Shown: piece by piece, positions 43,223-52,052 of the stretch
How the letters are laid out: every line of letters begins with the position of its first letter
Numbering within the stretch: the first letter of the stretch is position 1
Made by a program: the position numbers and the translations under genes
The notes under the pieces: model-generated
The model's input: only the letters and a program-made list of their open reading frames with translations
Told to the model about the DNA's origin: nothing
Databases searched by the model: none
Assembly: GCA_965247455.1 (NCBI GenBank)
Contig: CBDFHE010000017.1
Location: 591,104-655,103 of the forward strand
DNA length: 64,000 nt
Direction of reading: 5' to 3'
DNA from: JACZYA01 sp965247455
GTDB lineage: Bacteria; Acidobacteriota; Terriglobia; Acidiferrales; 2-02-FULL-67-57

Positions 43223-43584
43223 TCCCAGAACCGCTCCGCAAGAGGATTTCCTGCCATGGCCTCAGCGACCAGCACGAGCCACACTGAGGCGGCCACGCTC
43301 GGAACATCCGCCATTTGGTGGGGCACTTCTCTGGAAGCATAGCGCAGACCGCTGCCTTCAACCTGCAGCGCCTTCAACCCCACCACTATCTCCCCTGCCC
43401 GCTGAGTCCGCCCCGTGCGCAGGTAAGCGAGCGCCACGCCCAGTGTTCCCTCTGACCAAACAAGCGGCAGCTCGCGCCACTCCTTGCGCGGACTCTCGGG
43501 GAAAAAGTACTTACCGACCCCTGCTGTCTTGTAGATCGGATGGTCGAAATAGGGGCGGTAACCACCCAGATCGCCGTCTTGAGC
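43219..43584 (-). CDS. C-terminal part of the interrupted six-hairpin-like gene
   Basis: Continues the frame of 43585-44574 directly after the TAG codon, without a shift: AQDGDLGGYRPYFDHPIYKT, then YFFPESPRKEWRELPLVWSE, then TLGVALAYLRTGRTQRAGEI and VVGLKALQVEGSGLRYA, ending AERFWE. Coding character is as good as on the other side, and the stop overlaps the deacetylase start. The first start-like codon after the TAG is a GTG at 43437, so as a separate gene it would be only 72 residues. It is best read as the second part of one 452-codon gene. Confidence 0.65.
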   Translation of the reverse strand, partial: AQDGDLGGYRPYFDHPIYKTAGVGKYFFPESPRKEWRELPLVWSEGTLGVALAYLRTGRTQRAGEIVVGLKALQVEGSGLRYASREVPHQMADVPSVAASVWLVLVAEAMAGNPLAERFWE

Positions 43585-44574
43585 CTAGTAGAAGGCTTCG
43601 ATGGCCCCCAGCGCCGTCCGGGCCTTTTCAGGTTCTCCGGCAGCCTGAAGGAAGAGTACGCCCCAAGAGGCGCAATCGAGCGCCTTGACCGGGTCCGGCT
43701 CTCCCCCTGAATGGAAACCCCGATTGAATTGGCCGATTTCATCGTTCCATGCGCCTCGCAGCAGTCCGTGGCGGATACGGTCGGCTGCATCGCTCCAGCG
43801 AGCCTCCCCCGTCAACTGACCGAGCTGACGCAGGAAGAACCAAGCGCCGATGTTGTTCTCCGAGCTGATACCCAGGGCAGGCTCATCGAGATAGATTTCG
43901 ACCACTTCGTCAGTCTCTGGCCGGTAAGCAAGTTCGACGGTGCCGTAGCCCAACCGGAGCAACCCGTGTCGCGGGTCTGCCGGGTCGTCCACCTGCAACG
44001 AGAGTGAGTAGTTTGCCAGCCGGACAGCAGTCTCTCGAAAGAAAGCCCGCTCCCGTGCGCATCCGTGGTCATCGGCAACGCAAGGTGGGGCGTGGGTTAG
44101 ATAAAACGTGAAAGCGTAGCCTACCCACGCCACAGCGCCGGCGCGAACAATCGCGGTTTCATGGTAGCTCTCATCGGGCCACCTATTGGCGGTGTTGTAA
44201 CTGAACCAAAGGCTGCCATCGGCTCGCACCAAGCGGGCCAGTGCATGCAGGGTGAAAGCAGCAGCATCTGTTTCGCCTGTTATGACAAAGGCCAGCGCCG
44301 CCAAGGCGTTGTCGTAAGTTACCGAACGGTGGAAGCCCTGGGGAAACTTTTCGGGCGGAATGTCGTAGCTGACAAGTAGACGCCGCCGGGCGGGGTCAGG
44401 GTCGGGAACCATACGATTCGGGGTGGCTCGTCCCCGGAGCCAGGCTAGGTTGGCTGCTGTCCAGTCACGCCAAGAGGTCTCTGGGGAGCCCGGCTGCTGT
44501 GCGAAAAACAACCCCGGCAGCAGCACCAAGGCAATCGCCAGAAATGGAAAGGTCGAGGACTCGTAGTTCCACAT
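43585..44574 (-). CDS. Secreted alpha/alpha-barrel-like protein, N-terminal part, ended by an in-frame TAG
   Basis: 329 residues with a signal peptide (TFPFLAIALVLLPGLFFAQQ). The body is helical with aromatic-rich loops (WFSYNTANRWPDESYHETAI, VGYAFTFYLTHAP, LGISSENNIGAWFFLRQLGQ, WNDEIGQFNRGFHSG), reminiscent of six-hairpin glycosidase folds. No family is recognised. Translation stops at a TAG (43585-43587) after GAIEAFY, but the same frame continues to 43219 as good coding sequence. The gene is upstream of, and translationally coupled to, the deacetylase, which suggests a shared polysaccharide substrate. Confidence 0.7.
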   Translation of the reverse strand: MWNYESSTFPFLAIALVLLPGLFFAQQPGSPETSWRDWTAANLAWLRGRATPNRMVPDPDPARRRLLVSYDIPPEKFPQGFHRSVTYDNALAALAFVITGETDAAAFTLHALARLVRADGSLWFSYNTANRWPDESYHETAIVRAGAVAWVGYAFTFYLTHAPPCVADDHGCARERAFFRETAVRLANYSLSLQVDDPADPRHGLLRLGYGTVELAYRPETDEVVEIYLDEPALGISSENNIGAWFFLRQLGQLTGEARWSDAADRIRHGLLRGAWNDEIGQFNRGFHSGGEPDPVKALDCASWGVLFLQAAGEPEKARTALGAIEAFY

Positions 44575-44726
44575 GTGAACGCCACCGGATTATATCGGCA
44601 GGGATGGACAAAGGCCACAACCTCAAGTCGCTCACCGGGTGACGAAACCCGTTTGTGCGCGGCATCCGCAGGCTGTGCCCGCAGGAAAGTCAACGCGCGC
44701 CGAGCAACAGAGCGTGGCCTGCGGCG

Positions 44727-45740
44727 CTATGGCGCGGTGGCCAGTATTCTGTCAAGGGTCTCCGCGTCGGCGTTGAGCAGGTCCACCTTGGGGAGGCGCG
44801 GCAGCAGGATGGCCCAGTTGCGGTCGGCGACGAATATCTCCTTGAACAAGGGCAGGGAATCCTCCACCCGACCTGCGTTCACGAGCGAGACTGCGTGCCA
44901 GAATTTCATTTCGACGTTGCTGGGGAAGAGGGCTTCAGCGGCGCCGTATTCGCGCAAGGCCGCTTCGACGTCGCCCTGCTCGATGGCCAGGTCGCCCCGG
45001 TTCATGTGCTGGTAGGCACGGTGGACGCGCACCAGCCGCTTCAACTCCTGCACCGGCGCGGGGTGGTCTTCGATGCGAAGTTCCATTACCGTGTCGGCCC
45101 AGGGCTGCCCGGTGGATTCGCCTTTGACGATCAGGATAGCGGCCGACTGCTGGCCGCGGATGTCGCCGCCGACCGATTGCGCCGCCTCCAGCGCCGCCAG
45201 CATGCGGTCGGCAAGATCGCCTTCGGCGTTGCGGTAGGCTTCGGCCATCGCTGGCCAGACTTTGTTGTTGAGCATGAGGTTGGCCTGCACGGAGAAGTTT
45301 TCGCCCGCGATGTGGCCGGCTTCGGGAATGCACTTCTCGCCCGTGTGGGCGGCGACGTTTCCCTTAGCGTCGATCATAGCCACCTGCCGGATTTCCGGGT
45401 GCGGGTCGGCGACCTTGAGCGCGGCCAGAGCTTGCGGGGCGCTGCGTCCGGCTTTCATCAGCGCCAAGCCCAGGGGGCCGTAGCTCACGTCCACCAGCGA
45501 CTGTGTGGCCACCACGCCCACGCCGGCTTCGCCCCAGGCGACCAGCGAGCCCACTGAAAACCAGTGCGACTGCACCGCTACGCCCATCTCTCCGGTCGCG
45601 GGGTCGCGGGCTACAGTCGAGTAGGTGTGAACGGGACGCTGTACACGGGGAGAGGCGTCCCGCGCTTGGGCGCGTCCACTCTCCGTTGCGCCACCGACGA
45701 GAAACACAGCCAACGCAGCTACTGCCCGGGTCAAACGCAT
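44727..45740 (-). CDS. DUF1028-domain secreted protein
   Basis: 337 residues. A signal peptide-like start (RLTRAVAALAVFLVGGATES) precedes HTYSTVARDPATGEMGVAVQ, then SHWFSVGSLVAWGEAGVGVV, ATQSLVDVSYGPLGLALM and SVGGDIRGQQSAAILIV, the hallmarks of DUF1028 (an Ntn-hydrolase-like fold of unknown function). The C-terminal 90 residues are TPR-like helices ending NADAETLDRILATAP. Similar tail sequence survives at 41326-41408. Confidence 0.9.
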   Translation of the reverse strand: MRLTRAVAALAVFLVGGATESGRAQARDASPRVQRPVHTYSTVARDPATGEMGVAVQSHWFSVGSLVAWGEAGVGVVATQSLVDVSYGPLGLALMKAGRSAPQALAALKVADPHPEIRQVAMIDAKGNVAAHTGEKCIPEAGHIAGENFSVQANLMLNNKVWPAMAEAYRNAEGDLADRMLAALEAAQSVGGDIRGQQSAAILIVKGESTGQPWADTVMELRIEDHPAPVQELKRLVRVHRAYQHMNRGDLAIEQGDVEAALREYGAAEALFPSNVEMKFWHAVSLVNAGRVEDSLPLFKEIFVADRNWAILLPRLPKVDLLNADAETLDRILATAP

Positions 45741-45897
45741 AATCTTTCCTCCTCTGGTCGAATCCTCGGTTCAAAGCCCGCGGCGTACCTTACACTTTTT
45801 TTGTCGTCAAGAGCCGTTTCGCATCAGCACCTTCCAGCCCGCCCAATGACATAAGGCTGCGGTTCCGCCCCTCGGCGCAACTATTGAATGGAGGAAA

Positions 45898-45926
45898 TTG
45901 ACCGATTTCCAGTTCCCATCGAGAAT
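45898..45926 (+). promoter_or_regulatory. Candidate isc operon promoter
   Basis: TTGACC and GAGAAT are spaced by exactly 17 bp. The -35 matches five of six consensus positions and the -10 four. It lies about 120 bp upstream of the iscR start in the AT-richest stretch of the region. The remaining gap (45741-46048) has no gene. Confidence 0.45.
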
Positions 45927-45949
45927 GCACGACTAAAATGATCTCATAT
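45925..45949 (+). promoter_or_regulatory. Candidate IscR/Rrf2 operator
   Basis: The core GACTAAAATGATC followed by TCATAT resembles the E. coli type 1 IscR site (GACT, five A/T-rich bases, AGTC, ending in TAT), with two mismatches in the right AGTC half and some in the left flank. It sits just downstream of the -10 box, where a repressor would block transcription, upstream of iscR. Confidence 0.35.
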
Positions 45950-46048
45950 TCTAATATACTGAGGACGCAAGTGGTTAGCTTCTTTCGATTCCGCTTTACA
46001 AGGATAAGGTGGGCCCCTAAGATGAATATAGGACTGGAGAGGTCGCAT

Positions 46049-46474
46049 ATGCTCAGGCTATCGAAGAAAGTTGACTACGGCTTGCTGGCGGTCAACCACT
46101 TGACCCTTTACCGCAGCCGAGGCAGCGTCAGTGCCCGCGACATCGGAAAAACCTACGGGATTCCGGTGGGGCTGTTGGCCAAGGTGTTGCAGCGCCTGGT
46201 GCAGAAAGGACTGCTCAAATCGGAGCACGGCGCCAATGGCGGCTATCGCTTGGCGAAGCCGGCCGAGTTTATCTCGGCGCTGGATGTAATCAGCGCCATT
46301 GACGGGCCGGTGGTGATCACCTCCTGCAAGACCAAGCGCGGGGAGTGCGTTCAGACACCCGCCTGCACGGTGAAAGAGCCTCTGCGGCGAGTGAATGATC
46401 GGATTGTGGAGGCGCTGGGCTCGCTTTCCTTTGCCCAGATCAACAACTCGACCTTCCGGCTAGCGGCCAATTGA
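46049..46474 (+). CDS. iscR: Rrf2-family Fe-S regulator, IscR-like
   Basis: 142 residues from the ATG at 46049. It has a winged-helix start (LRLSKKVDYGLLAVNHLTLY, ARDIGKTYGIPVGLLAKVLQ, RLVQKGLLKSEHGANGGYRL). Three Cys lie in SCKTKRGECVQTPACTV (C-x6-C-x5-C), close to the IscR cluster-ligand arrangement, so it probably binds a [2Fe-2S] cluster and represses isc when clusters are plentiful. The frame is open upstream to 45938, but the preferred ATG gives the standard N-terminus. Confidence 0.88.
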   Translation: MLRLSKKVDYGLLAVNHLTLYRSRGSVSARDIGKTYGIPVGLLAKVLQRLVQKGLLKSEHGANGGYRLAKPAEFISALDVISAIDGPVVITSCKTKRGECVQTPACTVKEPLRRVNDRIVEALGSLSFAQINNSTFRLAAN

Positions 46475-46528
46475 GGCAGGGTGGAGTTTGGAACTTATGA
46501 CCAAGGGCTTCTCAAGGAGTGAACGAGC

Positions 46529-47749
46529 ATGGCAGTAAAACTACCCGTTTATATGGATAACCACGCCACTACCCCGGTGGACCCGAGGGTGTTGGAGGCG
46601 ATGTTGCCGTACTTCACCAACCAGTTCGGCAACGCCGCCAGCCGCAACCACAGTTTTGGCTGGCAGGCGGAGCAGGGAGTGGACACCGCCCGCGAGCAAG
46701 TCGCCGCCCTCATCAACGCCACCCCAAAGGAGATCATCTTCACCTCCGGCGCCACCGAGTCCGACAACCTGGCCATCAAGGGCGTGGCCGAGATGTACCG
46801 CGAAAAGGGCAACCACATCATCACCGCCGTCACCGAGCACAAGGCCGTGCTCGACACCTGCAAGCGGTTGGAGAAGCACGGCTGCCAGGTCACCTACCTG
46901 CCGGTGAGCAAAGAAGGCCTGATTGATTTGGACGAGCTGCGCGCCGCCATCACCGACAAGACCGTTCTCATCACCATTATGTACGCCAACAACGAAATCG
47001 GCGTGTTGCAGCCGATTGAGGAAATCGGGAAGATCGCGAAAGAGAAGAAAGTGCTCTTCCACACCGACGCCGTCCAGGCCGCCGGCAAGGTTCCCTTCGA
47101 CGTGCAAAAGATGAACGTGGACCTCGCCTCCATCTCCGCCCACAAGATGTACGGGCCTAAGGGCGTGGGCGCGCTCTACGTGCGCCGCCGCAATCCGCGC
47201 GTGCAGCTCTCGGCCATCATTGACGGGGGCGGGCACGAGCGCGGCATGCGGTCGGGCACGCTCAATGTTCCCGGCATCGTCGGCTTCGGCGCCGCCTGCG
47301 AGGTTGCGCAAAAGGAGATGCCGGTGGAAATGGAGCGGCTGCGCGGCCTGCGCGACCGCCTCCACCAGGGCATCACCAGTCGGCTGGATGAAATCTACCC
47401 CAATGGTTCGATGGAGCACCGCCTGCCGCACAACCTGAACGTTAGCTTCGCCTACGTGGAGGGCGAATCGCTCTTGATGGGCATCAACGACATCGCCGTC
47501 AGTTCCGGCTCCGCCTGTACCTCCGCCACGCTCGAACCCAGCTACGTGCTGAAGGCGCTGGGGGTGGGAGAAGACTTAGCGCACACCTCCATCCGCTTTG
47601 GTATCGGGCGCTTCAACACCGAGGAGGAAGTGGACTACGTGGTTGATCGGCTGGTGGAGACAGTCAGCCGCCTGCGCGAGCTCTCGCCGCTCTACGAGAT
47701 GGCGAAGGAGGGCGTGGACATCAGCGCCATGCAGTGGAACGCCGATTAG
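46529..47749 (+). CDS. iscS: Cysteine desulfurase
   Basis: A PLP enzyme that takes sulfur from cysteine for Fe-S assembly. It begins KLPVYMDNHATTPVDPRVLE, has the PLP Lys region SAHKMYGPKGVGAL, and the active-site Cys loop SSGSACTSATLEPSYVLKAL. HTDAVQAAGKVPFDV and GHERGMRSGTLNVPGIVGFG are also conserved. Length 406 residues. AAGGAG lies upstream of the ATG. It is the second gene of the isc operon. Confidence 0.96.
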   Translation: MAVKLPVYMDNHATTPVDPRVLEAMLPYFTNQFGNAASRNHSFGWQAEQGVDTAREQVAALINATPKEIIFTSGATESDNLAIKGVAEMYREKGNHIITAVTEHKAVLDTCKRLEKHGCQVTYLPVSKEGLIDLDELRAAITDKTVLITIMYANNEIGVLQPIEEIGKIAKEKKVLFHTDAVQAAGKVPFDVQKMNVDLASISAHKMYGPKGVGALYVRRRNPRVQLSAIIDGGGHERGMRSGTLNVPGIVGFGAACEVAQKEMPVEMERLRGLRDRLHQGITSRLDEIYPNGSMEHRLPHNLNVSFAYVEGESLLMGINDIAVSSGSACTSATLEPSYVLKALGVGEDLAHTSIRFGIGRFNTEEEVDYVVDRLVETVSRLRELSPLYEMAKEGVDISAMQWNAD

Positions 47750-47806
47750 CAGGCGAGGTTTCTCAAACGCACACATAGCCCCGCTGGGGGAAGGAGAAGG
47801 AAGAAG

Positions 47807-48235
47807 ATGGCGTATAGCGACAAGGTGCTGGATCACTACAAGAACCCGCGCAACGTCGGCAGCTTGGCCAAGAGCGACCCCAACGTGGGCACCGGTTTGG
47901 TGGGCGCGCCGGAGTGTGGCGACGTGATGAAGCTGCAAATGAAGATCAACCCGGAGACCGAAGTGATTGAGGACGCCAAGTTCAAAACCTTCGGCTGCGG
48001 GTCGGCCATTGCCAGCTCCTCGCTGGCCACCGAGTGGGTCAAGGGCAAGACGCTGGAGGAAGCCTTGACCATCAAGAACACCGAGATCGTCAAGGAGTTG
48101 AACCTGCCCCCGGTCAAGATTCACTGTTCCGTGCTGGCCGAAGATGCCATCAAAGCCGCCATCGCCGACTACAAGGGCAAGCGCAGCGAGAGCACGGCTG
48201 AAGGCGCCGCGGCGGCGCCCGCGACCGCCGACTAA
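47807..48235 (+). CDS. iscU: Fe-S cluster assembly scaffold protein
   Basis: The scaffold on which [2Fe-2S] clusters are built. All three ligand Cys are present: VGAPECGDVMKL, FGCGSAIASSS and VKIHCSVLAEDA. The LPPVK motif recognised by the chaperone HscA is intact immediately before the third Cys. 142 residues, with an extra alanine-rich tail (about 15 residues) beyond the E. coli length. AAGGAGAAGGAAGAAG precedes the ATG. Confidence 0.96.
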   Translation: MAYSDKVLDHYKNPRNVGSLAKSDPNVGTGLVGAPECGDVMKLQMKINPETEVIEDAKFKTFGCGSAIASSSLATEWVKGKTLEEALTIKNTEIVKELNLPPVKIHCSVLAEDAIKAAIADYKGKRSESTAEGAAAAPATAD

Positions 48236-48303
48236 CGCGCGGGGGCAATGGCCCCCAGCCGCGCAGGATCGCAGAGGTATCGGTACCGGCGCGGGAGAGA
48301 AGA

Positions 48304-48642
48304 ATGGCCGAAGCCACAATCCAAGTCACCGAGCAGGCGGTGGCCCGCATCCGCCAGATTCTGGGCAAGGAGCAATTCCCGCCCAGCGCCGGCCTGCGTT
48401 TGGCGGTGCAGGGCGGCGGCTGCTCCGGTTTGTCCTACGCGGTACGCTTCGACTCCCAGCCCGCCGAGCGCGACAAAGTGTTCGAGTTCGATGGGGTGCG
48501 GGTTTTTGTCGATCCCAAGAGCCTGATCTACCTGGCCGGGACGGTGCTGGACTACAAGAACGAGTTGATGCAGCAGGGGTTTGTGTTTCAAAACCCCAGC
48601 GCCGGCAAGAGCTGCAGCTGCGGCGCATCGTTCTCAGGCTAG
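48304..48642 (+). CDS. iscA: Iron-sulfur cluster assembly/carrier protein
   Basis: An A-type carrier that delivers clusters to apoproteins. The three conserved Cys are in GGGCSGLSYAV and near the end in SCSCGASFS. Length 112 residues is typical. GGGAGAGAAG lies just upstream. Fourth gene of the operon. Confidence 0.95.
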   Translation: MAEATIQVTEQAVARIRQILGKEQFPPSAGLRLAVQGGGCSGLSYAVRFDSQPAERDKVFEFDGVRVFVDPKSLIYLAGTVLDYKNELMQQGFVFQNPSAGKSCSCGASFSG

Positions 48643-48804
48643 CGGGGCGGTACGGAGTTCTTGAGGGCGGATTTTTGGCTCGCCGATTTGGGCCAATCGC
48701 CGAAAGCGCAGGGGCGAGGTTGGCGGCGGGCTCCGTAGCGGATGCTATGGAGCGGCAGACGCCAACCTCTATTTTGTGTTCGGAGGAATATTGAGAAGCC
48801 GGCT

Positions 48805-49539
48805 ATGACAGATCGGATAGCGACGGAAAAACAGACCGCCCGTGTCACCAGCCCGTTGCAGTGCTGGGAATGCCGCGCGGCGTTGGCAGACGCGCAGGAA
48901 AACGGCGTTCACTTCTGTTCGCAGTGCGGCAAAGTTCAGCCGTTGGCGGCGCAGACTGACTACTTCAGTTTTTTCGGCCTGACGCGCAAGCTGGGACTGG
49001 ATGCGGCGCAACTCGAGAAACAATTCCATCAGTTGAGTTGGAAGCTGCATCCTGACAAGTTTACGAACGCCGGCGCCTACGAGCGAGACTTGAGCCTGGA
49101 GCGCACCGCGGCTTTGAACGACGCCTATCGCACTCTGCGCGACCCGGTTGCCCGCACCGAGTACCTGTTGCGATTGGAAGAGGTGCGCAAGGAAGGCGAG
49201 GTCAAACAGCAGGCGCCCCCCGATCTGCTGGAAGAAGTCTTCGAGCTGAACGAGCACCTGGAAGAATTGCGCGCGGCCAAGCGCTCCGGGAGCGACCCTC
49301 GCGCGCTGGACGAACAGCGGCACCAACTGGAAAAAGCGCGCGGAACCTTCCAGCACAAGCTCGATCAGGTGCTGGCGGAGCTGACCAATCAGTTCGCTGC
49401 CTGGGACGCCTTGTTGGACACCCGCCCGGCGGACGCCGCCGCTAAGCGCACGGTACTGGCGCGCATGAACGAAGTGCTGAACCGCCACAGCTACATTCGG
49501 AATCTGGTGACCAACGTCAACGACGAATTGGAGACCTAG
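48805..49539 (+). CDS. hscB: Fe-S co-chaperone HscB with N-terminal zinc ribbon
   Basis: A J-domain co-chaperone that brings IscU to HscA. The J-domain has the HPD motif in LSWKLHPDKFTNAG. The C-terminal three-helix domain (LLEEVFELNEHLEELRAAKR) is complete. Ahead of the J-domain lies a CxxC-CxxC element (QCWECRAAL ... FCSQCGKVQ), a zinc ribbon like that of eukaryotic HSC20 but absent from E. coli HscB. The ATG at 48805 is chosen; GGAGGA lies somewhat far (17 bases) upstream. The frame is open from 48742. Confidence 0.92.
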   Translation: MTDRIATEKQTARVTSPLQCWECRAALADAQENGVHFCSQCGKVQPLAAQTDYFSFFGLTRKLGLDAAQLEKQFHQLSWKLHPDKFTNAGAYERDLSLERTAALNDAYRTLRDPVARTEYLLRLEEVRKEGEVKQQAPPDLLEEVFELNEHLEELRAAKRSGSDPRALDEQRHQLEKARGTFQHKLDQVLAELTNQFAAWDALLDTRPADAAAKRTVLARMNEVLNRHSYIRNLVTNVNDELET

Positions 49540-49606
49540 AGGCACATAGTTCAGCGCGCGGGCCTGCTTGCCCTGCCTACCGCAGGCAGGCTTTTGCCCG
49601 TGCGAA

Positions 49607-49717
49607 CCCAGCGGCCTGCCTGCGGTAGGCAGGGTATGGCAGGCGGGGGCTCGTCCTGAAAGCTTTAGCACGAGGCTTCTGCCCGAGGGCTCGCCCTGAA
49701 GGGCCGCTGGGCTGGAC
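49607..49717. repeat. GTCCAGCCCAGCGGCC repeat family, copy 3 (inverted)
   Basis: Reads in reverse as GTCCAGCCCAGCGGCCC, TTCAGGGCGAGCCCTCGGGC, TTTCAGGACGAGCCCC and ends GCAGGCCGCTGGG. It fills the 199-bp gap between hscB and hscA inside the isc operon and must be transcribed. A GCCTGCCTACCGCAGGC-type block flanks it on the left (49573-49592). Confidence 0.75.
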
Positions 49718-49738
49718 GGGGAAAAAAGAAGACACCGA

Positions 49739-51589
49739 ATGGGACGAATCATCGGAATTGATCTGGGCACCACCAACAGCCTGGTGGCCTGCACCGACGC
49801 GGAGACGCGGCAGCCGCGCTGCTTGCCAGACCCGCAAGGCCGTACGCTGCTGCCTTCGGTGGTGTCGCTGGATTCCGCTGGTGCCATGGCGGTGGGCTGG
49901 CCCGCCTGGGAGGGATTGCTGCACCAGCCCCAGCGCAGCGTGTACTCCGTCAAGCGCTTGATGGGAAGAGGCGTTGAAGATGTGCAGGAAGAGCTGAAGC
50001 TCTTCCCCTTCCGGGTGGCGCCCGGCAGCCAGTCGGTCATCAAGATTCAGCTTGGGGAGCCGGGCGCGGCTCAGAAGACCTTAACCCCGCCGGAAGTTTC
50101 CGCTTTCATCCTGCGCGAGCTGAAGCGGCGGGCGGAACGGTTTTTCGGTGAGGAAGTGACGCGGGCGGTTATCACCGTGCCGGCCTACTTTAACGACGCT
50201 CAGCGCCAGGCTACCAAGGATGCCGGACGGATTGCCGGTCTGGAGGTGGAGCGGTTGGTGAACGAGCCCACCGCCGCCTCGCTGGCCTACGGGCTGGACA
50301 AGCACCAGCGCGCGCTCATCGCCGTCTATGACTTCGGCGGCGGCACCTTCGACATCTCCCTCCTTAAGCTGGAGGAAGGACTGTTCAGGGTCCTGAGCAC
50401 CAACGGCGACACCCACCTGGGCGGCGACGACATTGACAATCTGTTCGCGGAGAAAATTGGGCAGGAGATTCAGGCGCAGTTCGGGGTCGAAGTTTCCGCC
50501 AGCCTCGATCTCTACCAGAGTCTGCGCCGAACGCTGATTGCTGCCAAGCACGAGCTCTCCCAGCAAGACGCCACCACCATCCGGTTCAAGCTGGAAGGCA
50601 AAGGGGAATACACCCGCACGCTCAGCCGGGGGGAGTTCGAGGGCTGGATTGCCCCCATCGTCGAACGAACCCTCGGCCCCTGCAAGATGGCGCTGAAGGA
50701 CGCCGGGCTGAAGCCGGAGCAGATTGACAAAGTGGTGCTGGTGGGCGGTTCCACCCGGCTGCCCTTGGTGCGCCGGCGCGTGGAGGAGCTCTTCGGCCGC
50801 AAGCCCCACTGCGAGTTGAACCCGGACGAAGTGGTGGCGCTGGGCGCGGCGGTGCAGGCCCACATCCTGGAAGGCGGCGTGAGCGACATGCTGCTGCTCG
50901 ATGTCACCCCGCTTTCCCTCGGCATCGAGACCATGGGCGGCGCAGTGGCCAAGATCATTCCCCGCAACGCCACCATCCCCGCCAGCGCCAGCGAGATGTT
51001 CACCACTTACGTGGACAACCAGACCGGGGTGGACATCCAGGTCGTCCAGGGCGAGCGTGAGCTGGTGAAGGATTGCCGCAGCCTGGCGCGCTTCACGCTC
51101 AAAGTTCCGCCGCAGCCTGCCGGGCTGCCCCGCGTTGAGGTCAAATTCCTCATCGACGCCAACGGCATCCTCAGCGTCACCGCCCGCGACCTCCGCACCG
51201 GACAGGAGCACACCGTCGAAGTCAAGCCCAGTTACGGCCTGGCCGACGAGGAAGTGGAGCGGATGATTGTGGAGTCCATCGAGTATGCCGAAGCCGACTT
51301 CGCCGCCACCCAACTGATCGGCGCCCGCAACGATGCTGAGACCATCCTGCGCGCCACCGCCGGCGCCCTGGCCGGAGAGCAGGCGCAGGAGTTGAGCGCC
51401 GAGGAGCGCCAGCGCATTGAAGCTGCCCGCGCCGCGCTCCAGGAAGCGATGGGCGGTGACGATCACCGCCTGATTCGCGAGCGGCTGGAAGAGTTGAATC
51501 AAGCCACCCACCACCTGGCCGAGTTGCTGATGAACACGGCAGTGCAGACTGCGCTCAAAGGCAAGCGCCCCGACGAGGTGAGCCTGTAG
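49739..51589 (+). CDS. hscA: Fe-S cluster chaperone, Hsp70 family
   Basis: A specialised DnaK homologue that releases clusters from IscU. The nucleotide-binding domain starts IGIDLGTTNSLVACT and has AVITVPAYFNDAQRQATKDA, AVYDFGGGTFDISLLKLEEG and VGGSTRLPLVRRRVEELFG. The substrate domain includes LLDVTPLSLGIETMGG. Length 616 residues matches HscA. No strong ribosome site is visible next to the ATG at 49739, only GAAAAAAGAAG. Position in the isc operon after hscB decides HscA over a general DnaK. Confidence 0.94.
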   Translation: MGRIIGIDLGTTNSLVACTDAETRQPRCLPDPQGRTLLPSVVSLDSAGAMAVGWPAWEGLLHQPQRSVYSVKRLMGRGVEDVQEELKLFPFRVAPGSQSVIKIQLGEPGAAQKTLTPPEVSAFILRELKRRAERFFGEEVTRAVITVPAYFNDAQRQATKDAGRIAGLEVERLVNEPTAASLAYGLDKHQRALIAVYDFGGGTFDISLLKLEEGLFRVLSTNGDTHLGGDDIDNLFAEKIGQEIQAQFGVEVSASLDLYQSLRRTLIAAKHELSQQDATTIRFKLEGKGEYTRTLSRGEFEGWIAPIVERTLGPCKMALKDAGLKPEQIDKVVLVGGSTRLPLVRRRVEELFGRKPHCELNPDEVVALGAAVQAHILEGGVSDMLLLDVTPLSLGIETMGGAVAKIIPRNATIPASASEMFTTYVDNQTGVDIQVVQGERELVKDCRSLARFTLKVPPQPAGLPRVEVKFLIDANGILSVTARDLRTGQEHTVEVKPSYGLADEEVERMIVESIEYAEADFAATQLIGARNDAETILRATAGALAGEQAQELSAEERQRIEAARAALQEAMGGDDHRLIRERLEELNQATHHLAELLMNTAVQTALKGKRPDEVSL

Positions 51590-51633
51590 AACGCGGCGGC
51601 GGGTGAGAGGATGGAGAACGGACGGGCAGAAAG

Positions 51634-52035
51634 ATGGCTAAGCTGGTAAAGGTTACGTTCCTTCCGCTGGGGCAAACGATCGAGGTGGACCTCGACCAGA
51701 TGCCCTACAAGGAGCACGGTAAGCCGGAGTCGTTTCTCGATATCGCGCTCAACCACGGCATTCATCTGGAGCACGCCTGCGGCGGCAACTGCGCCTGCAC
51801 CACCTGTCATGTGGTGGTCAAGCAGGGCAAGGAGCTGCTCTCGGAGGCCGAAGACGACGAGCTCGACCGCTTGGACATGGCTGCCGACCTGCAACTGGAC
51901 TCGCGCCTGGGCTGCCAGGTGGTGGTCGAGCGCCCGGGAGAAATTGTGGTGGAGATTCCTGCCTGGAACCGCAACTACGTCAGCGAAGGCGGCGAGTTGA
52001 ACCTGGTCGGCACCACCGCCAAGAAAGAAGACTAA
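51634..52035 (+). CDS. fdx: [2Fe-2S] ferredoxin, Isc type
   Basis: An electron donor for cluster assembly. Cys ligands in HACGGNCACTTCHVVV and, further on, LGCQVVVE fit the adrenodoxin-like Isc ferredoxins. It is 133 residues, about 20 more than E. coli Fdx, with a longer C-terminal tail (ELNLVGTTAKKED). It follows hscA by 44 bp. Confidence 0.95.
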   Translation: MAKLVKVTFLPLGQTIEVDLDQMPYKEHGKPESFLDIALNHGIHLEHACGGNCACTTCHVVVKQGKELLSEAEDDELDRLDMAADLQLDSRLGCQVVVERPGEIVVEIPAWNRNYVSEGGELNLVGTTAKKED

Positions 52036-52052
52036 CGAGGAGGGCGTTCGCC

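Noticed and set aside
43585..43587. TAG read as pyrrolysine
   Set aside because: No pyl genes are visible and only this gene shows such a codon; a mutation or base error is simpler.
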